Shown: positions 14,506 through 23,263 of the stretch, piece by piece
Layout of the letters: the number at the start of each line of letters is the position of its first letter
How positions within the stretch are numbered: position 1 is the first letter of the stretch
The notes under the pieces: generated by a model
Seen by the model: the letters and a program-made list of their open reading frames with translations, nothing else
The model's database searches: none
What the model was told of the DNA's origin: nothing
Translations under genes and position numbers: made by a program
Assembly (NCBI GenBank): GCA_002428085.1
Contig: DJAA01000066.1
Span: 35,148 to 75,339 of the forward strand
Source of the DNA: Sulfurimonas sp. UBA6014
Lineage (GTDB): Bacteria > Campylobacterota > Campylobacteria > Campylobacterales > Sulfurimonadaceae
Direction: 5' to 3'
DNA: 40,192 nt

Positions 14506-16472
14506 AATACTAACTCCTCTTGTGCACTTGGTGTTGCCTCGGTGCGAGGCGGTTTTGAAATATCACTAAAATACTCTTTTTCACCATTGATATTTGTCTC
14601 GATAATCCCCTCAGGAACGGTAAATTCTCTTTGAATTTGGGGGAAAATATTTAACACATGAGCATAGTATCTTGCAAATGCAGGTGCGGCTACAGTCGCG
14701 CCCGTCTCTCTTTTATACATCGGGCTATTATCGTCATTTCCAAACCACACAACCGTCTCTATAGTTGGGGAGTAGCCCACAAGCCATCCATCTACGTTAT
14801 TGTTTGTGGTCCCCGTTTTCGCAGCAAGTTCAATCCCCTCAACAGCGGCTTTGCTTGCAGTTCCACGACGCACAACATCTCGAAGAATAGAGGTCATGAT
14901 AAACGCTTGTCTTTTTTCTATAACGACACGGCTCTTCTCTTTTTTCTCATAAATTCTCACCCCTTTTTTATCTATGGTGTTGATAAGATTTGGAGTAACT
15001 TGCACGCCCCCATTTGCAAAAGAGGTATAGTATTTTGCCAAATCCAAAGGGGAGAGCGAAACAGTCCCAAGAGCGATTGAGAGATTACGCGGAAGATTTT
15101 CTATACCAAATTTTCCAAGCTCTCTTAAGAGTTGTGGCAGTCCTATCTCGTTGACAAGATTAATCGTTGCAAGATTTCTCGAATGGACTAACGCTTCTCT
15201 TAAACTCACTAAACCTATATAATTTTTTTCATAATTTTTTGGCTGCCATTTTACATCTTCTCCACCCTTGCTATAACCATACGTTTTAGCAATATCAACC
15301 AACTCAGTCATCCCAGAATACCCTGAATCAAGTGCAACTTGGTAGATAAAAGGCTTAAATGCCGAACCAGGTTGGCGGCGTCCCTGCGTAACACGGTTAT
15401 AAGAACTTTTTTTATAATCACAACTCCCCACAAGTGCTAAAATATCACCACTTTTTGAATCCAAACTTACAAAAGCACCATTTAAAAGAGATATCTTAAT
15501 TTTTGAAGCAGATGCTGGGTCCTCTTCTTTATAAATTTTCATTCTCTTTAAAGATTCATGATAAGCATATTTAAGAGACTCTTCTGCTGCATCTTGGAGC
15601 CGCATGTCTATCGTTGTGTATATCTCATATCCACCCGTTTTGATATCATCCATCCCTTGAGAGAGTGCAAATTTAATCACTTCATCTACGACAAAAGGGG
15701 CTCTGTTTCGGGTTAATGTATCATCATAAACTTTTGGAGACTCTTGAAGTGCCTTGTTATAAGATTTTTCATCAATCCACCCTAGTGCATACATTCTTGA
15801 GATAACGCGGTTGGCTCGACCCATAGACATTTCATAATTTTTTGTCGGAGCATACGTGCTTGGCGCCTTTGGCAAACCTACTAAAACTGCCATCTCTTTC
15901 AATGTTAAATCTTCAAGTTTTTTACGAAAATACCCATCAGCCGCTGTTTTTATTCCATAATAACTATGTCCAAAATAAATCTCATTCAAGTAACGCTCTA
16001 AAATTTGCTCTTTTGTTAAAGTTTGCTCAATTTTAAGTGCAAAGATGGCCTCTTTGATTTTTCTTGAGAGTTTTTTCTCTCTGCTTAAAAGTTTGTTTTT
16101 AACTAGCTGTTGTGTGATGGTACTTGCCCCTTCAACAGCACTTCCTGCTTTTATCACCTTCACAGCAGCTCTTAAAATTGCATCAATATTTACCCCTGGA
16201 TGTTCAAAAAAAGTCGTATCTTCAATAGCGGTAAGTGCCTCTATAATTCTTGGAGGAATTTCATTATACGGGGCATAATATCGATGTTTTTCTTCAAAAA
16301 TATTTGCGATTCTTTCGCCGTTTTTATCATATATTCTGGTTGTGACAGGAGGGTCATAGTCGATAATGGAGGTAATATCATAATCAAAATTTAAAAAATA
16401 CCCAAGAACGAGAAACGGGGTAGCAATACCCACCACTAAAACTGTTATAATTATTTTTTTTATTATTGTCAT
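14502..16472 (-). CDS. mrcA: bifunctional penicillin-binding protein 1A
   Basis: This class A penicillin-binding protein polymerises and cross-links peptidoglycan at the inner membrane. The 656-residue length is usual for Campylobacterota. It has one N-terminal membrane helix (about 5-27), a GT51 glycosyltransferase with catalytic Glu84 in 'AIEDTTFFEHPGV', then a transpeptidase with the serine near residue 370 in 'QPGSAFKP', an SxN motif ('SRNLA') and 'AAKTGTTN'. It overlaps the ABC ATPase gene by four bases upstream and the barrel gene by four downstream. The short C-terminal tail after the transpeptidase carries no added domain. Confidence 0.95.
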   Translation of the reverse strand: MTIIKKIIITVLVVGIATPFLVLGYFLNFDYDITSIIDYDPPVTTRIYDKNGERIANIFEEKHRYYAPYNEIPPRIIEALTAIEDTTFFEHPGVNIDAILRAAVKVIKAGSAVEGASTITQQLVKNKLLSREKKLSRKIKEAIFALKIEQTLTKEQILERYLNEIYFGHSYYGIKTAADGYFRKKLEDLTLKEMAVLVGLPKAPSTYAPTKNYEMSMGRANRVISRMYALGWIDEKSYNKALQESPKVYDDTLTRNRAPFVVDEVIKFALSQGMDDIKTGGYEIYTTIDMRLQDAAEESLKYAYHESLKRMKIYKEEDPASASKIKISLLNGAFVSLDSKSGDILALVGSCDYKKSSYNRVTQGRRQPGSAFKPFIYQVALDSGYSGMTELVDIAKTYGYSKGGEDVKWQPKNYEKNYIGLVSLREALVHSRNLATINLVNEIGLPQLLRELGKFGIENLPRNLSIALGTVSLSPLDLAKYYTSFANGGVQVTPNLINTIDKKGVRIYEKKEKSRVVIEKRQAFIMTSILRDVVRRGTASKAAVEGIELAAKTGTTNNNVDGWLVGYSPTIETVVWFGNDDNSPMYKRETGATVAAPAFARYYAHVLNIFPQIQREFTVPEGIIETNINGEKEYFSDISKPPRTEATPSAQEELVF

Positions 16473-17158
16473 TTTCTAAATTCTCTCTTTGCAAAACTTG
16501 CATCTATTAAAGTTTTTGTATAACTCTCTTTTGGATTTTTTAAAATCTCACTCATATTCCCTTGTTCTATAACACGTCCGTTTTTTATCACACAAAGAGT
16601 CTCGCATAAAGACTCAGCTGAAAGCATATCATGAGTGACAAAAAGTATCTTGAAAGCAAACTCTTTTTGGAGTTTTTTGAGTAAATCCAAGATCAAAACT
16701 CTCGTTTGCGGGTCAAGTGCTGTTGTGGGCTCATCAAGCAAAAGAAGTTTTGGCTCAGATTCAAGCGCCATAGCTATAACGATACGTTGGAGTTGTCCAC
16801 CTGAGAGCTCAAGAGAAAACCTCTCAAGCAAACGCTCATCTAATCCAACTTGAGAAAAAAGTTTTTTCACATTTTTATCACTGGAGAAAAACTGATTTTT
16901 GATTTTTGTAAGAGGTGAGAGTGCTGTAAAAGGATTTTGGGGGACGAAAGAGATATCATGACCTGCTTTAAGTTCATACTCACTCCTATACTCAAGCTTG
17001 CAATCCATGCCCTGAGGCAACATCCCCAAAAGTGCCTTGATTGTTAAACTTTTGCCACTTCCGCTTTGTCCAACAAGAGCCAGTGATGAGGAGATTTCAA
17101 AAGCTATCTCTACTAAAGTTTTCTCCTCCAGAGTAATGTGTAATTTTGAAATCTTCAT
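16469..17158 (-). CDS. orphan ABC transporter ATP-binding protein (oligopeptide/nickel type)
   Basis: The ATG at 17158 overlaps the bioF stop as ATGA and starts 'MKISKLHITLEEK', so I take it over a longer frame from 17209; the product has 229 residues. Walker A 'GQSGSGKS', Q-loop 'FVPQNPFTAL', signature 'LSGGQLQR', Walker B 'LLLLDEPTTALD' and the switch His in 'FVTHDM' are all present, so it is an active-looking ATPase. It most resembles DppD/OppD/NikD-type subunits but lacks the usual C-terminal Cys-rich extension, being a single short domain. No permease or binding protein is nearby. It may serve a transporter encoded elsewhere. Confidence 0.88.
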   Translation of the reverse strand: MKISKLHITLEEKTLVEIAFEISSSLALVGQSGSGKSLTIKALLGMLPQGMDCKLEYRSEYELKAGHDISFVPQNPFTALSPLTKIKNQFFSSDKNVKKLFSQVGLDERLLERFSLELSGGQLQRIVIAMALESEPKLLLLDEPTTALDPQTRVLILDLLKKLQKEFAFKILFVTHDMLSAESLCETLCVIKNGRVIEQGNMSEILKNPKESYTKTLIDASFAKREFRK

Positions 17159-18255
17159 GGGTGTTTTATCGCTTGCAAACAATGGCACAACTCTCTTAAT
17201 TCTTGGCAACTTTGCCCTAATCTGGCAATAAGGCGAATGATGGCGCGCTCCACCGTAGGCTGCCTTATCCCGCCCACAGCGAACCCTTTTGCATAGAGTG
17301 CATCACGAATTTCTATGACTTTTATGTTATCATCTATGAGTATTGGAGCGATTAATCCCTCTATTTTAAAACCCAATATTTCATAAATAATATTTTGCCG
17401 AAGTGCTATTTGTTCTTTAATTTGCGTTTTATTTTCTAGTATGTAAAGCAGTGCTTGATGCGCTAAAAGTGTATCATATAAAGAGAGTGCGGTTGCGTAA
17501 ATGATAGGCTTGGCACGATTGATAAGGTACTCCACAATGTGCTCTGATGCTAATATAAAAGCCCCGAAACTTCCATATGCTTTGCCCAGTGTTCCCATTT
17601 TTATATGATTTGGCTCTATTTTTATGTTGTAATAATCAAACGCACCCATCAAGTTTTTTCCTATAACGCCACTGCTATGCGCTTCATCTACGATAAGCAG
17701 TGCATCATATTTATCACAAAGAGCGAAAATTTCCCCATTTACGATATCGCCATCCATGGAGTAAATTCCCTCAACGGCAACTATTTTTCTCTTCGCATGG
17801 GGAAATTTCTGTAAGAGCTCTTCTAAATTTTGCATAGCATTATGCGCAAAAAACTGCACATTTTTACCTTGTAAATTTGCCGCAAGAACTCCTGACGCAT
17901 GGTATTTTTCATCCATAAAAAGAACATCACCTTTTCTCACAAGTGCATCAATGAGGGCAATATTGGCATTAAATCCACTCCCTAAAATAACACCCGCCTC
18001 AAAGCCATTTGCTTCACACAAAGCTTTTTCAAAATCCTGGTGTATTTGATGATATCCATTGACTAAAAGCGAAGCTTTGGCGCTGTTACAAGGGAGCATT
18101 GCAAGATTTTGACACGTTAGCGTATGAAGATTTTTATTGTGTGCAAGCCCCAAATAATCGTTTGATGCAAAATCTAAAACAGTCATGTCCAAAACTTTTC
18201 TGTTTCGATATCTGCCAGAACTCTTCAGTGCACTTAGCTCTTTATCGTAATACAT
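17155..18255 (-). CDS. bioF: 8-amino-7-oxononanoate synthase family PLP enzyme
   Basis: This is an alpha-oxoamine synthase of about 366 residues. Typical features are 'LDFASNDYLGLA' near the start, 'GSGFNANIAL', 'DEAHSSGVIG', and the PLP-binding lysine (about residue 225) in 'MGTLGKAYGSFGAF'. BioF joins pimeloyl thioester and alanine in biotin synthesis; the related KBL and serine palmitoyltransferase differ in substrate, so the assignment rests on length and general similarity. The ATG at 18255 forms a TGATG overlap with the upstream gene; a GTG one codon earlier is possible. No other biotin gene is in the window. Confidence 0.85.
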   Translation of the reverse strand: MYYDKELSALKSSGRYRNRKVLDMTVLDFASNDYLGLAHNKNLHTLTCQNLAMLPCNSAKASLLVNGYHQIHQDFEKALCEANGFEAGVILGSGFNANIALIDALVRKGDVLFMDEKYHASGVLAANLQGKNVQFFAHNAMQNLEELLQKFPHAKRKIVAVEGIYSMDGDIVNGEIFALCDKYDALLIVDEAHSSGVIGKNLMGAFDYYNIKIEPNHIKMGTLGKAYGSFGAFILASEHIVEYLINRAKPIIYATALSLYDTLLAHQALLYILENKTQIKEQIALRQNIIYEILGFKIEGLIAPILIDDNIKVIEIRDALYAKGFAVGGIRQPTVERAIIRLIARLGQSCQELRELCHCLQAIKHP

Positions 18256-19187
18256 CACCCTATCACTATCCTGTTTGTCCCTTGGGCTTTAGCTTTTGCC
18301 AAAGCTCTTTCAACTTTAGCCAAAAGTAATGCAATTTCATCTCCAGCAGTATAAGTTGCCACACCAAAACTCATCGTGATAGGGAGGATTTTTTGGCTTA
18401 GGCTCACCGCGACACTCAGTTTTTGGGCAACTTGTCTTGCACCTGCCAAATCTGTTGAGGGGAGCATAATAAGAAATTTTGCTTCATGAAAGCGACAATA
18501 AATATCCATTTCTCGTAAATTTGAGAGGATAAGATTTACATAGGCTCCATGCAACTCTCTTACTAAAACTTCTCCATGCAAGCTTTGTATCTCCACTAAA
18601 TTGTCTATCTCAAACATTAAAATTGATAAACTATGTTTATAACGCTGTGCTGTTGCAACTTCATGTTTCATTTTGATATCGCAATATTTTCGATTGCCGA
18701 TTTTTGTCTGGGGGTCTAAAAGTGTTAGATCTTTTATCTCTTGTTGTAACTTCACCAATTGAGTGATATCTGAAAAAATAAGCGCTGCTAATTTTTTCTC
18801 AACTGGGGAGTATTTTACAGAAAAATAGTGTTCTCTACCCTCTATTTTAAGTTTTATATTTGCATTTTTTAGTTTTAAAAGATGTTCCAACCAGTGAGAG
18901 CCATCCGCTGTAAGAGTCCCTATAAAATCCTCTTCTTGCTCAAAAAAAGCATCGATTGAGCCATGTTTTTCTACAAAATCTTTCACAGAGTTATATTTGT
19001 CAAAATAGGTAAAAAACGATTTATTCGCATCTATTAAAACAGAATTTTTGTAAAATAAAACCATGGGAGAGACGCTATCGATGATATTGCTGCTGTATTT
19101 TATTTGCTCCATATTTTTTAAAATAAAAATAGTCACGCCTGTCACAACCAACCCAAATACAATTGCCATTACCATCTCAACGCTCAT
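18255..19187 (-). CDS. membrane-anchored PAS protein with degenerate GGDEF domain
   Basis: The 310-residue protein has an N-terminal membrane helix (5-23), a PAS-like region (about 33-145) and a GGDEF-family domain (about 155-310) that keeps the fold ('DPQTKIGNRKYCD', 'TMSFGVATYTAGD'). The active-site motif GGDEF is replaced by HEAKF (234-238), and the GHxxGD helix is also lost. It is therefore unlikely to make cyclic di-GMP and may instead bind a nucleotide or a partner. The gene lies between maf (45-base gap) and bioF (overlap) in the alaS operon. Confidence 0.85.
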   Translation of the reverse strand: MSVEMVMAIVFGLVVTGVTIFILKNMEQIKYSSNIIDSVSPMVLFYKNSVLIDANKSFFTYFDKYNSVKDFVEKHGSIDAFFEQEEDFIGTLTADGSHWLEHLLKLKNANIKLKIEGREHYFSVKYSPVEKKLAALIFSDITQLVKLQQEIKDLTLLDPQTKIGNRKYCDIKMKHEVATAQRYKHSLSILMFEIDNLVEIQSLHGEVLVRELHGAYVNLILSNLREMDIYCRFHEAKFLIMLPSTDLAGARQVAQKLSVAVSLSQKILPITMSFGVATYTAGDEIALLLAKVERALAKAKAQGTNRIVIG

Positions 19188-19232
19188 GAATAAACCTCTT
19201 ATTAAACAATCGAAGCACGAATGCCTACAAAA

Positions 19233-19778
19233 TTAAAGAAACGCCTGTAAAATTTCTACACTCAGTCCCATAGCAGTACTTTCATACCCCTTAACCTCTT
19301 TAATATACTCTTTACAAAAGCCCTCAACCATACAAGCTCCAGCCTTTTGACTCCAAGCACCACTCTCAAGATACTCTTCAAGTGCGTCAAGATTAAACGT
19401 ATCAAAGATATAGTCTGTTTGAGAGATATCAATAAGTTTGAACTTGGAACTTTGATAAATCATGCACGTGAGTATCGAAGTGACATTACCGCTTTGTGTC
19501 ATTAAAATGTTGCGTGCATCTTCTTGAGATTTTGCTTTGCGAAGGATTTTATTTTGAGAAGTCACAACAGTGTCAGCGACAAGCAGAGGGAAATCTTCAT
19601 ATCCAAACGCTTTAACATTAGCCTCATATTTTCCCAAAGTTGCTTGATAGACAAAATTTTTCGCGCATGAGGCTATGATTTTTTCTTCATCAAACTCAAC
19701 ACTTTGTTGAACAAAATCAATGCCACTCTTTTTTAAGAGCAGCGCGCGAGTTTCTGAGGAGGAGGCAAGACGAATCAT
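19233..19778 (-). CDS. maf: Maf-family nucleoside triphosphate pyrophosphatase
   Basis: The product has 181 residues, usual for the family. It begins 'MIRLASSSETRALLLKKSG', the conserved Maf start, and contains 'LLVADTVVTSQNKILRKAKS' (part shown) with the catalytic-loop aspartate, then 'GNVTSILTCM' and, near the end, 'YESTAMGLSVE'. Maf proteins hydrolyse non-canonical or modified NTPs and affect septation when overproduced. Its ATG overlaps the stop of the membrane protein gene by four bases. It is cytoplasmic. Confidence 0.92.
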   Translation of the reverse strand: MIRLASSSETRALLLKKSGIDFVQQSVEFDEEKIIASCAKNFVYQATLGKYEANVKAFGYEDFPLLVADTVVTSQNKILRKAKSQEDARNILMTQSGNVTSILTCMIYQSSKFKLIDISQTDYIFDTFNLDALEEYLESGAWSQKAGACMVEGFCKEYIKEVKGYESTAMGLSVEILQAFL

Positions 19779-20260
19779 GACAAGTTATTTGAGAGAAATG
19801 TCCCCAAAAATATCGCCACAATACCTAGAACAATATTGAGTGGGACCATATATTTGCCAATCATCTCTAGTTGATTTTTAGCAAGAACAAAATCGCCTTT
19901 TTGGAGCGCTTTTTTCCCTTTATTTCTTCGCAAAATCATAAGTGTAAGGTTCAAAAACATAACACTCCAAAGAGCCTCTTTAGCATATGCAAATATTTTG
20001 AGTTCGCTCTGCGAAAGACTATACCCTTTTATCATTAAAATAGCGCTCAAGAGCAAAATTACCACAAAAGGAGCAACGATATAAAAAAGTTTCCCTAGTG
20101 CATCTGCAATTCTCTCTAGCCTTTTTTGAGGAGACTCTATCTCAAGAAACGAAGGGTGTGCAGCATAACGCATAGCAATCATTCCGCCTACCCAAACCAC
20201 GGCACTTAAAACATGTAAAAAAATAATGAGTGTTTTATACTCTGCAAAAAAAGCTTCCAT
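19775..20260 (-). CDS. four-helix integral membrane protein, CopD-like
   Basis: The 161-residue protein has four predicted membrane helices (about 10-30, 58-76, 88-108, 136-156). The first carries 'FLHVLSAVVWVGGMIAMRY', a His/Trp/Gly pattern seen in CopD/DUF2269-type proteins, in which the histidine can bind heme or copper; this is known only by family resemblance. Its ATG overlaps the alaS stop by one base (TAATG) and its end overlaps maf by four, so it is firmly in the operon. The function is unknown. Confidence 0.8.
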   Translation of the reverse strand: MEAFFAEYKTLIIFLHVLSAVVWVGGMIAMRYAAHPSFLEIESPQKRLERIADALGKLFYIVAPFVVILLLSAILMIKGYSLSQSELKIFAYAKEALWSVMFLNLTLMILRRNKGKKALQKGDFVLAKNQLEMIGKYMVPLNIVLGIVAIFLGTFLSNNLS

Positions 20261-22809
20261 TATGCCAACACTTCTTTGATATATCGCATCGCTTCTTCTT
20301 TTGCCTCTTCTACTTTTGTTACATCTTTTCCACCAGCTTGTGCAAAATCAGGACGACCGCCGCCGCCACCGCCTAAAATCGGAGCAATGTTTTTAATCCA
20401 CTCACCCGCTTTTGCTTTTGCTTCTTTAACACCGGCAGCCATTAAAACCTTATCCCCTTTGACTTGAAAGAGCATAATACAAATCGAGTCATGCTCATTT
20501 TTGAGCTCATCTATTTTCTCTTTGATGTCACCGTTTAAAAACTCTTCAACAACAACAGCAACGCCGTTTATCATCTGTGTTTTCATCTCAACTTTTGCCG
20601 CGTTTTGTGTCTCTTGCAACTGCGCTTTTAACTCTTTGATATTGGACTTCATTCTTGCGATGCCAGCATGCACATCTAGGTTTTTCACCTCAACTTGGAC
20701 TTCTTTCATAAGTGCTCGCAAAGAGGTAAAATAATGATACGCTGCACTCCCACAAACTGCTTCTATGCGGCGAACACCGGCGGAGACTCCGCTCTCTTTG
20801 GTGATAATAAATGAACCAATATCTGCCGTATTTTGTACATGGACACCGCCACAAAATTCAACGCTTGCATCACCAAAACTTACAACGCGCACCTCATCGC
20901 CATATTTTTCACCAAACTGAGCCTTCGCACCCGATTTTTTTGCCATCTCAATCCCTAAGACTTCGGTTTTAGCCCCTATACCTCTTGAGATTTCTTTGTT
21001 GACACGCTCTTCAATCTCTTGAAGCTCTGCCTCACTGACTGCTTTTGGATGCGAAAAATCAAATCGTAGCCTATTTGCTTCTACAAGAGAGCCTGCTTGA
21101 GAAATATGGTCTCCTAAAACATCGTAAAGCACGGCATGCAAAAGGTGTGTCGCCGAGTGATGTTTTGTGATTTCATTTCTTGAAATATCGACAATAGCAT
21201 ACACTTCATCCCCAACCTTCAAATCATTGAAAATTTCTATATGGGAAAGATTGAGTCCAAAGATTTTTTTCGTATCAAGGACGTTTGCAAACCCTTCAAG
21301 GGTTCCAATATCTCCAGTTTGCCCACCAGACTCTGCATAAAACGGAGTTGTATCTAAAAGCACCCAGCCTTTGCTCGTGCTTGTCAACTTTTCTACATGT
21401 TTATATCCATCATCCAAGAGTGCTAAAACCTTTGTAGCGTACGTCGTAGACTCGTATCCGACAAATGTATTTTCACCGAATTTTTCCAAAAGTTCTTTAA
21501 AATCACCATGAACTGCCTCATCTCCGCTTCCCTTCCAAGCAGCTTTTGCACGCGTTCTTTGCTCAAGCATTAACGCTTCAAACTTTGACGTATCAAGCTC
21601 TAAGTGTTTTTCTTTGAGCATGTCTTGCGTCAAATCAAGAGGAAAACCAAAAGTGTCATAGAGTTTAAAAGCAATTTCTCCGCTAAATATTTCTTTAGTA
21701 TTGTGAAGTTCCTCATTAAAAAGCTCTATTCCAGACTCAATAGTTTTGAAAAATCTCGCCTCTTCAAGTTCTATTTGCTCTTTAATAATAGGTGCTTTTT
21801 GGGCTAAATAGTCATATTCGCCTCCCATGATTGCGACAACATTATCTACAAGTTTACACATAAAAGGCTCACGAAATCCCAATAAATAGCCATGTCTGAC
21901 AGCACGGCGTAAAATACGGCGAAGAACATAACCGCGTCCTTCATTGGAAAAATTGGTCCCTTGTGCCAAAAGAAATACAGCCGTTCGGATGTGGTCGGCT
22001 ATAACACGGTACGATGCACCGCCTTCATATAGATACTTTTTGCCTATAAGTTTTTCAACTTCTCTGATGATGGGCATAAAAAGAGAAGAACCATAATTGC
22101 TAAGCTGCCCTTCTTTGATAGCAACAACGCGCTCCAAGCCCATGCCAGTGTCAATAGAGGGCTTTGGAAGAGATGTCATGGTTCCATCGGCAGTTCTTTC
22201 ATACTGCATAAAAACTAAGTTCCAGATTTCTAAAAATCTATCTCCATCGCCACCCATTTTATCCTCAGGACCACAAAAATTCTCTGCACCTTGGTCATAA
22301 AAAATCTCACTGCACGGTCCGCACGGTCCTGTGTCTCCCATTTGCCAAAAGTTATCTGCATCACCAAGACGCATGATGCGCTCTTTTGAGACATATTTTT
22401 GCCAAATAAGTTCCGCTTCATCATCGCTCTCATGAACAGTAATCCAAAGTTTCTCTACGGGGAGTTCAAGAACTTCCGTGATAAACTCCCAAGCATACGC
22501 AATTGCCTCTTCTTTGAAATAGTTTCCAAAACTAAAGTTACCGAGCATTTCAAAAAAAGTGTGGTGTCTTGCGGTGTGTCCGACATTCTCAAGATCGTTA
22601 TGCTTTCCGCCTGCACGGATACATGTTTGACAAGAAGTGACACGCGGATTGTGCGGTCGTGGTATTTCGCCTGTAAAAATGGACTTAAAAGGAACCATTC
22701 CCGCATTATTGAAAAGAAGGGTCGCATCATCGGGAACCAGTGGAGCTGAAGCGACTCTATTGTGTTGTTTTGATTCAAAAAATTTTAAATATTCTTCTCT
22801 TACATTCAT
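20260..22809 (-). CDS. alaS: alanine--tRNA ligase
   Basis: AlaRS charges tRNA-Ala. The 849-residue length is normal for the group. The N-terminal class II core has 'LLFNNAGMVPFKSIFTGE' and 'TARHHTFFEMLGNFSFG'; the editing domain carries the zinc-site motifs 'HHSATHLLHAVL' and 'CGGVHVQNT'; the C-terminal C-Ala region has a Gly-rich 'GGGGGGRPDFAQAGG'. The start 'MNVREEYLKFFESKQH' is typical. Two TATAAT boxes lie upstream. It is the first gene of an operon that runs for about 8.8 kb to 14011. Confidence 0.97.
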   Translation of the reverse strand: MNVREEYLKFFESKQHNRVASAPLVPDDATLLFNNAGMVPFKSIFTGEIPRPHNPRVTSCQTCIRAGGKHNDLENVGHTARHHTFFEMLGNFSFGNYFKEEAIAYAWEFITEVLELPVEKLWITVHESDDEAELIWQKYVSKERIMRLGDADNFWQMGDTGPCGPCSEIFYDQGAENFCGPEDKMGGDGDRFLEIWNLVFMQYERTADGTMTSLPKPSIDTGMGLERVVAIKEGQLSNYGSSLFMPIIREVEKLIGKKYLYEGGASYRVIADHIRTAVFLLAQGTNFSNEGRGYVLRRILRRAVRHGYLLGFREPFMCKLVDNVVAIMGGEYDYLAQKAPIIKEQIELEEARFFKTIESGIELFNEELHNTKEIFSGEIAFKLYDTFGFPLDLTQDMLKEKHLELDTSKFEALMLEQRTRAKAAWKGSGDEAVHGDFKELLEKFGENTFVGYESTTYATKVLALLDDGYKHVEKLTSTSKGWVLLDTTPFYAESGGQTGDIGTLEGFANVLDTKKIFGLNLSHIEIFNDLKVGDEVYAIVDISRNEITKHHSATHLLHAVLYDVLGDHISQAGSLVEANRLRFDFSHPKAVSEAELQEIEERVNKEISRGIGAKTEVLGIEMAKKSGAKAQFGEKYGDEVRVVSFGDASVEFCGGVHVQNTADIGSFIITKESGVSAGVRRIEAVCGSAAYHYFTSLRALMKEVQVEVKNLDVHAGIARMKSNIKELKAQLQETQNAAKVEMKTQMINGVAVVVEEFLNGDIKEKIDELKNEHDSICIMLFQVKGDKVLMAAGVKEAKAKAGEWIKNIAPILGGGGGGRPDFAQAGGKDVTKVEEAKEEAMRYIKEVLA

Positions 22810-22820
22810 CGTATTCTCAC

Positions 22821-22842
22821 ATTATAATATGACAAGATTATA
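22821..22842 (-). promoter_or_regulatory. tandem -10 boxes before alaS
   Basis: The minus strand carries TATAAT at 22842-22837 and again at 22826-22821, 16 bases apart. The upstream one would give a leader of about 20 bases; the downstream one would start only about five bases before the ATG. A weak GAG site precedes the start codon. Confidence 0.45.
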
Positions 22843-22985
22843 TCTAAAGTTCGCCATAAGTCAATTAAGAGCACCTATAATACGATTATATTCACTTTGA
22901 AATACTTCTTTTGCAAAACACTTATTTTTTCCCTTATATGATGAAAAATTGTTCATAATTTGTTACCTTACAGAAATATTTATCC

Positions 22986-22991
22986 TATAAT
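22986..22991 (+). promoter_or_regulatory. -10 box before the small gene at 23022
   Basis: TATAAT lies 30 bases before the ATG, and AGGA at 23012-23015 gives a ribosome site. The divergent gap 22810-23021 holds this and the alaS promoters and nothing else obvious. Confidence 0.5.
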
Positions 22992-23021
22992 ATTTCGTTA
23001 TCTTTAACACTAGGATATAAA

Positions 23022-23255
23022 ATGCTTGAGAGAGAATTTGTTATAAATCCAGACCATGAAGAGTTGGGATTTTTTTGTGATTTAGATGAAGAGAGTGCAA
23101 AAAATATTTGCGAACATGACTTAGAAATTCCCAAAGATTGTATCAAGAAAATAGAGTGTTATGATGATGTTTTCAAACTCTATCTCAAAAATAGCCGACA
23201 GTATTATAGAGAAGACTGGTATGTCAATCTCCAAAGACTAGAGTGTGTCTCTTAA
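23022..23255 (+). CDS. small protein of unknown function
   Basis: This 77-residue protein is not recognised. It is acidic, begins 'MLEREFVINPDHEELGFF', contains two cysteines ('NICEHD' and 'IECYDD') and has an aromatic C-terminal half ('YLKNSRQYYREDWYVNLQ'). There is no signal peptide or membrane helix. A promoter and an AGGA site seven bases before the ATG support expression. It converges with the aldehyde dehydrogenase gene, whose stop is only nine bases past its own stop. Confidence 0.65.
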   Translation: MLEREFVINPDHEELGFFCDLDEESAKNICEHDLEIPKDCIKKIECYDDVFKLYLKNSRQYYREDWYVNLQRLECVS

Positions 23256-23263
23256 ATCACACT

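Noticed and set aside
14658..15080. 140-codon open frame antisense to the penicillin-binding protein gene
   Set aside because: It lies opposite the transpeptidase domain, has no promoter or ribosome site, and its translation is unlike a folded protein.
17159..17209. 17-codon N-terminal extension of the ABC ATPase
   Set aside because: The ATGA overlap with the bioF stop at 17158 and the family's usual start favour the shorter form.
22455..22778. 107-codon frame overlapping the start of alaS on the same strand
   Set aside because: It is an alternative frame within a confident alaS coding region and shows no family features.
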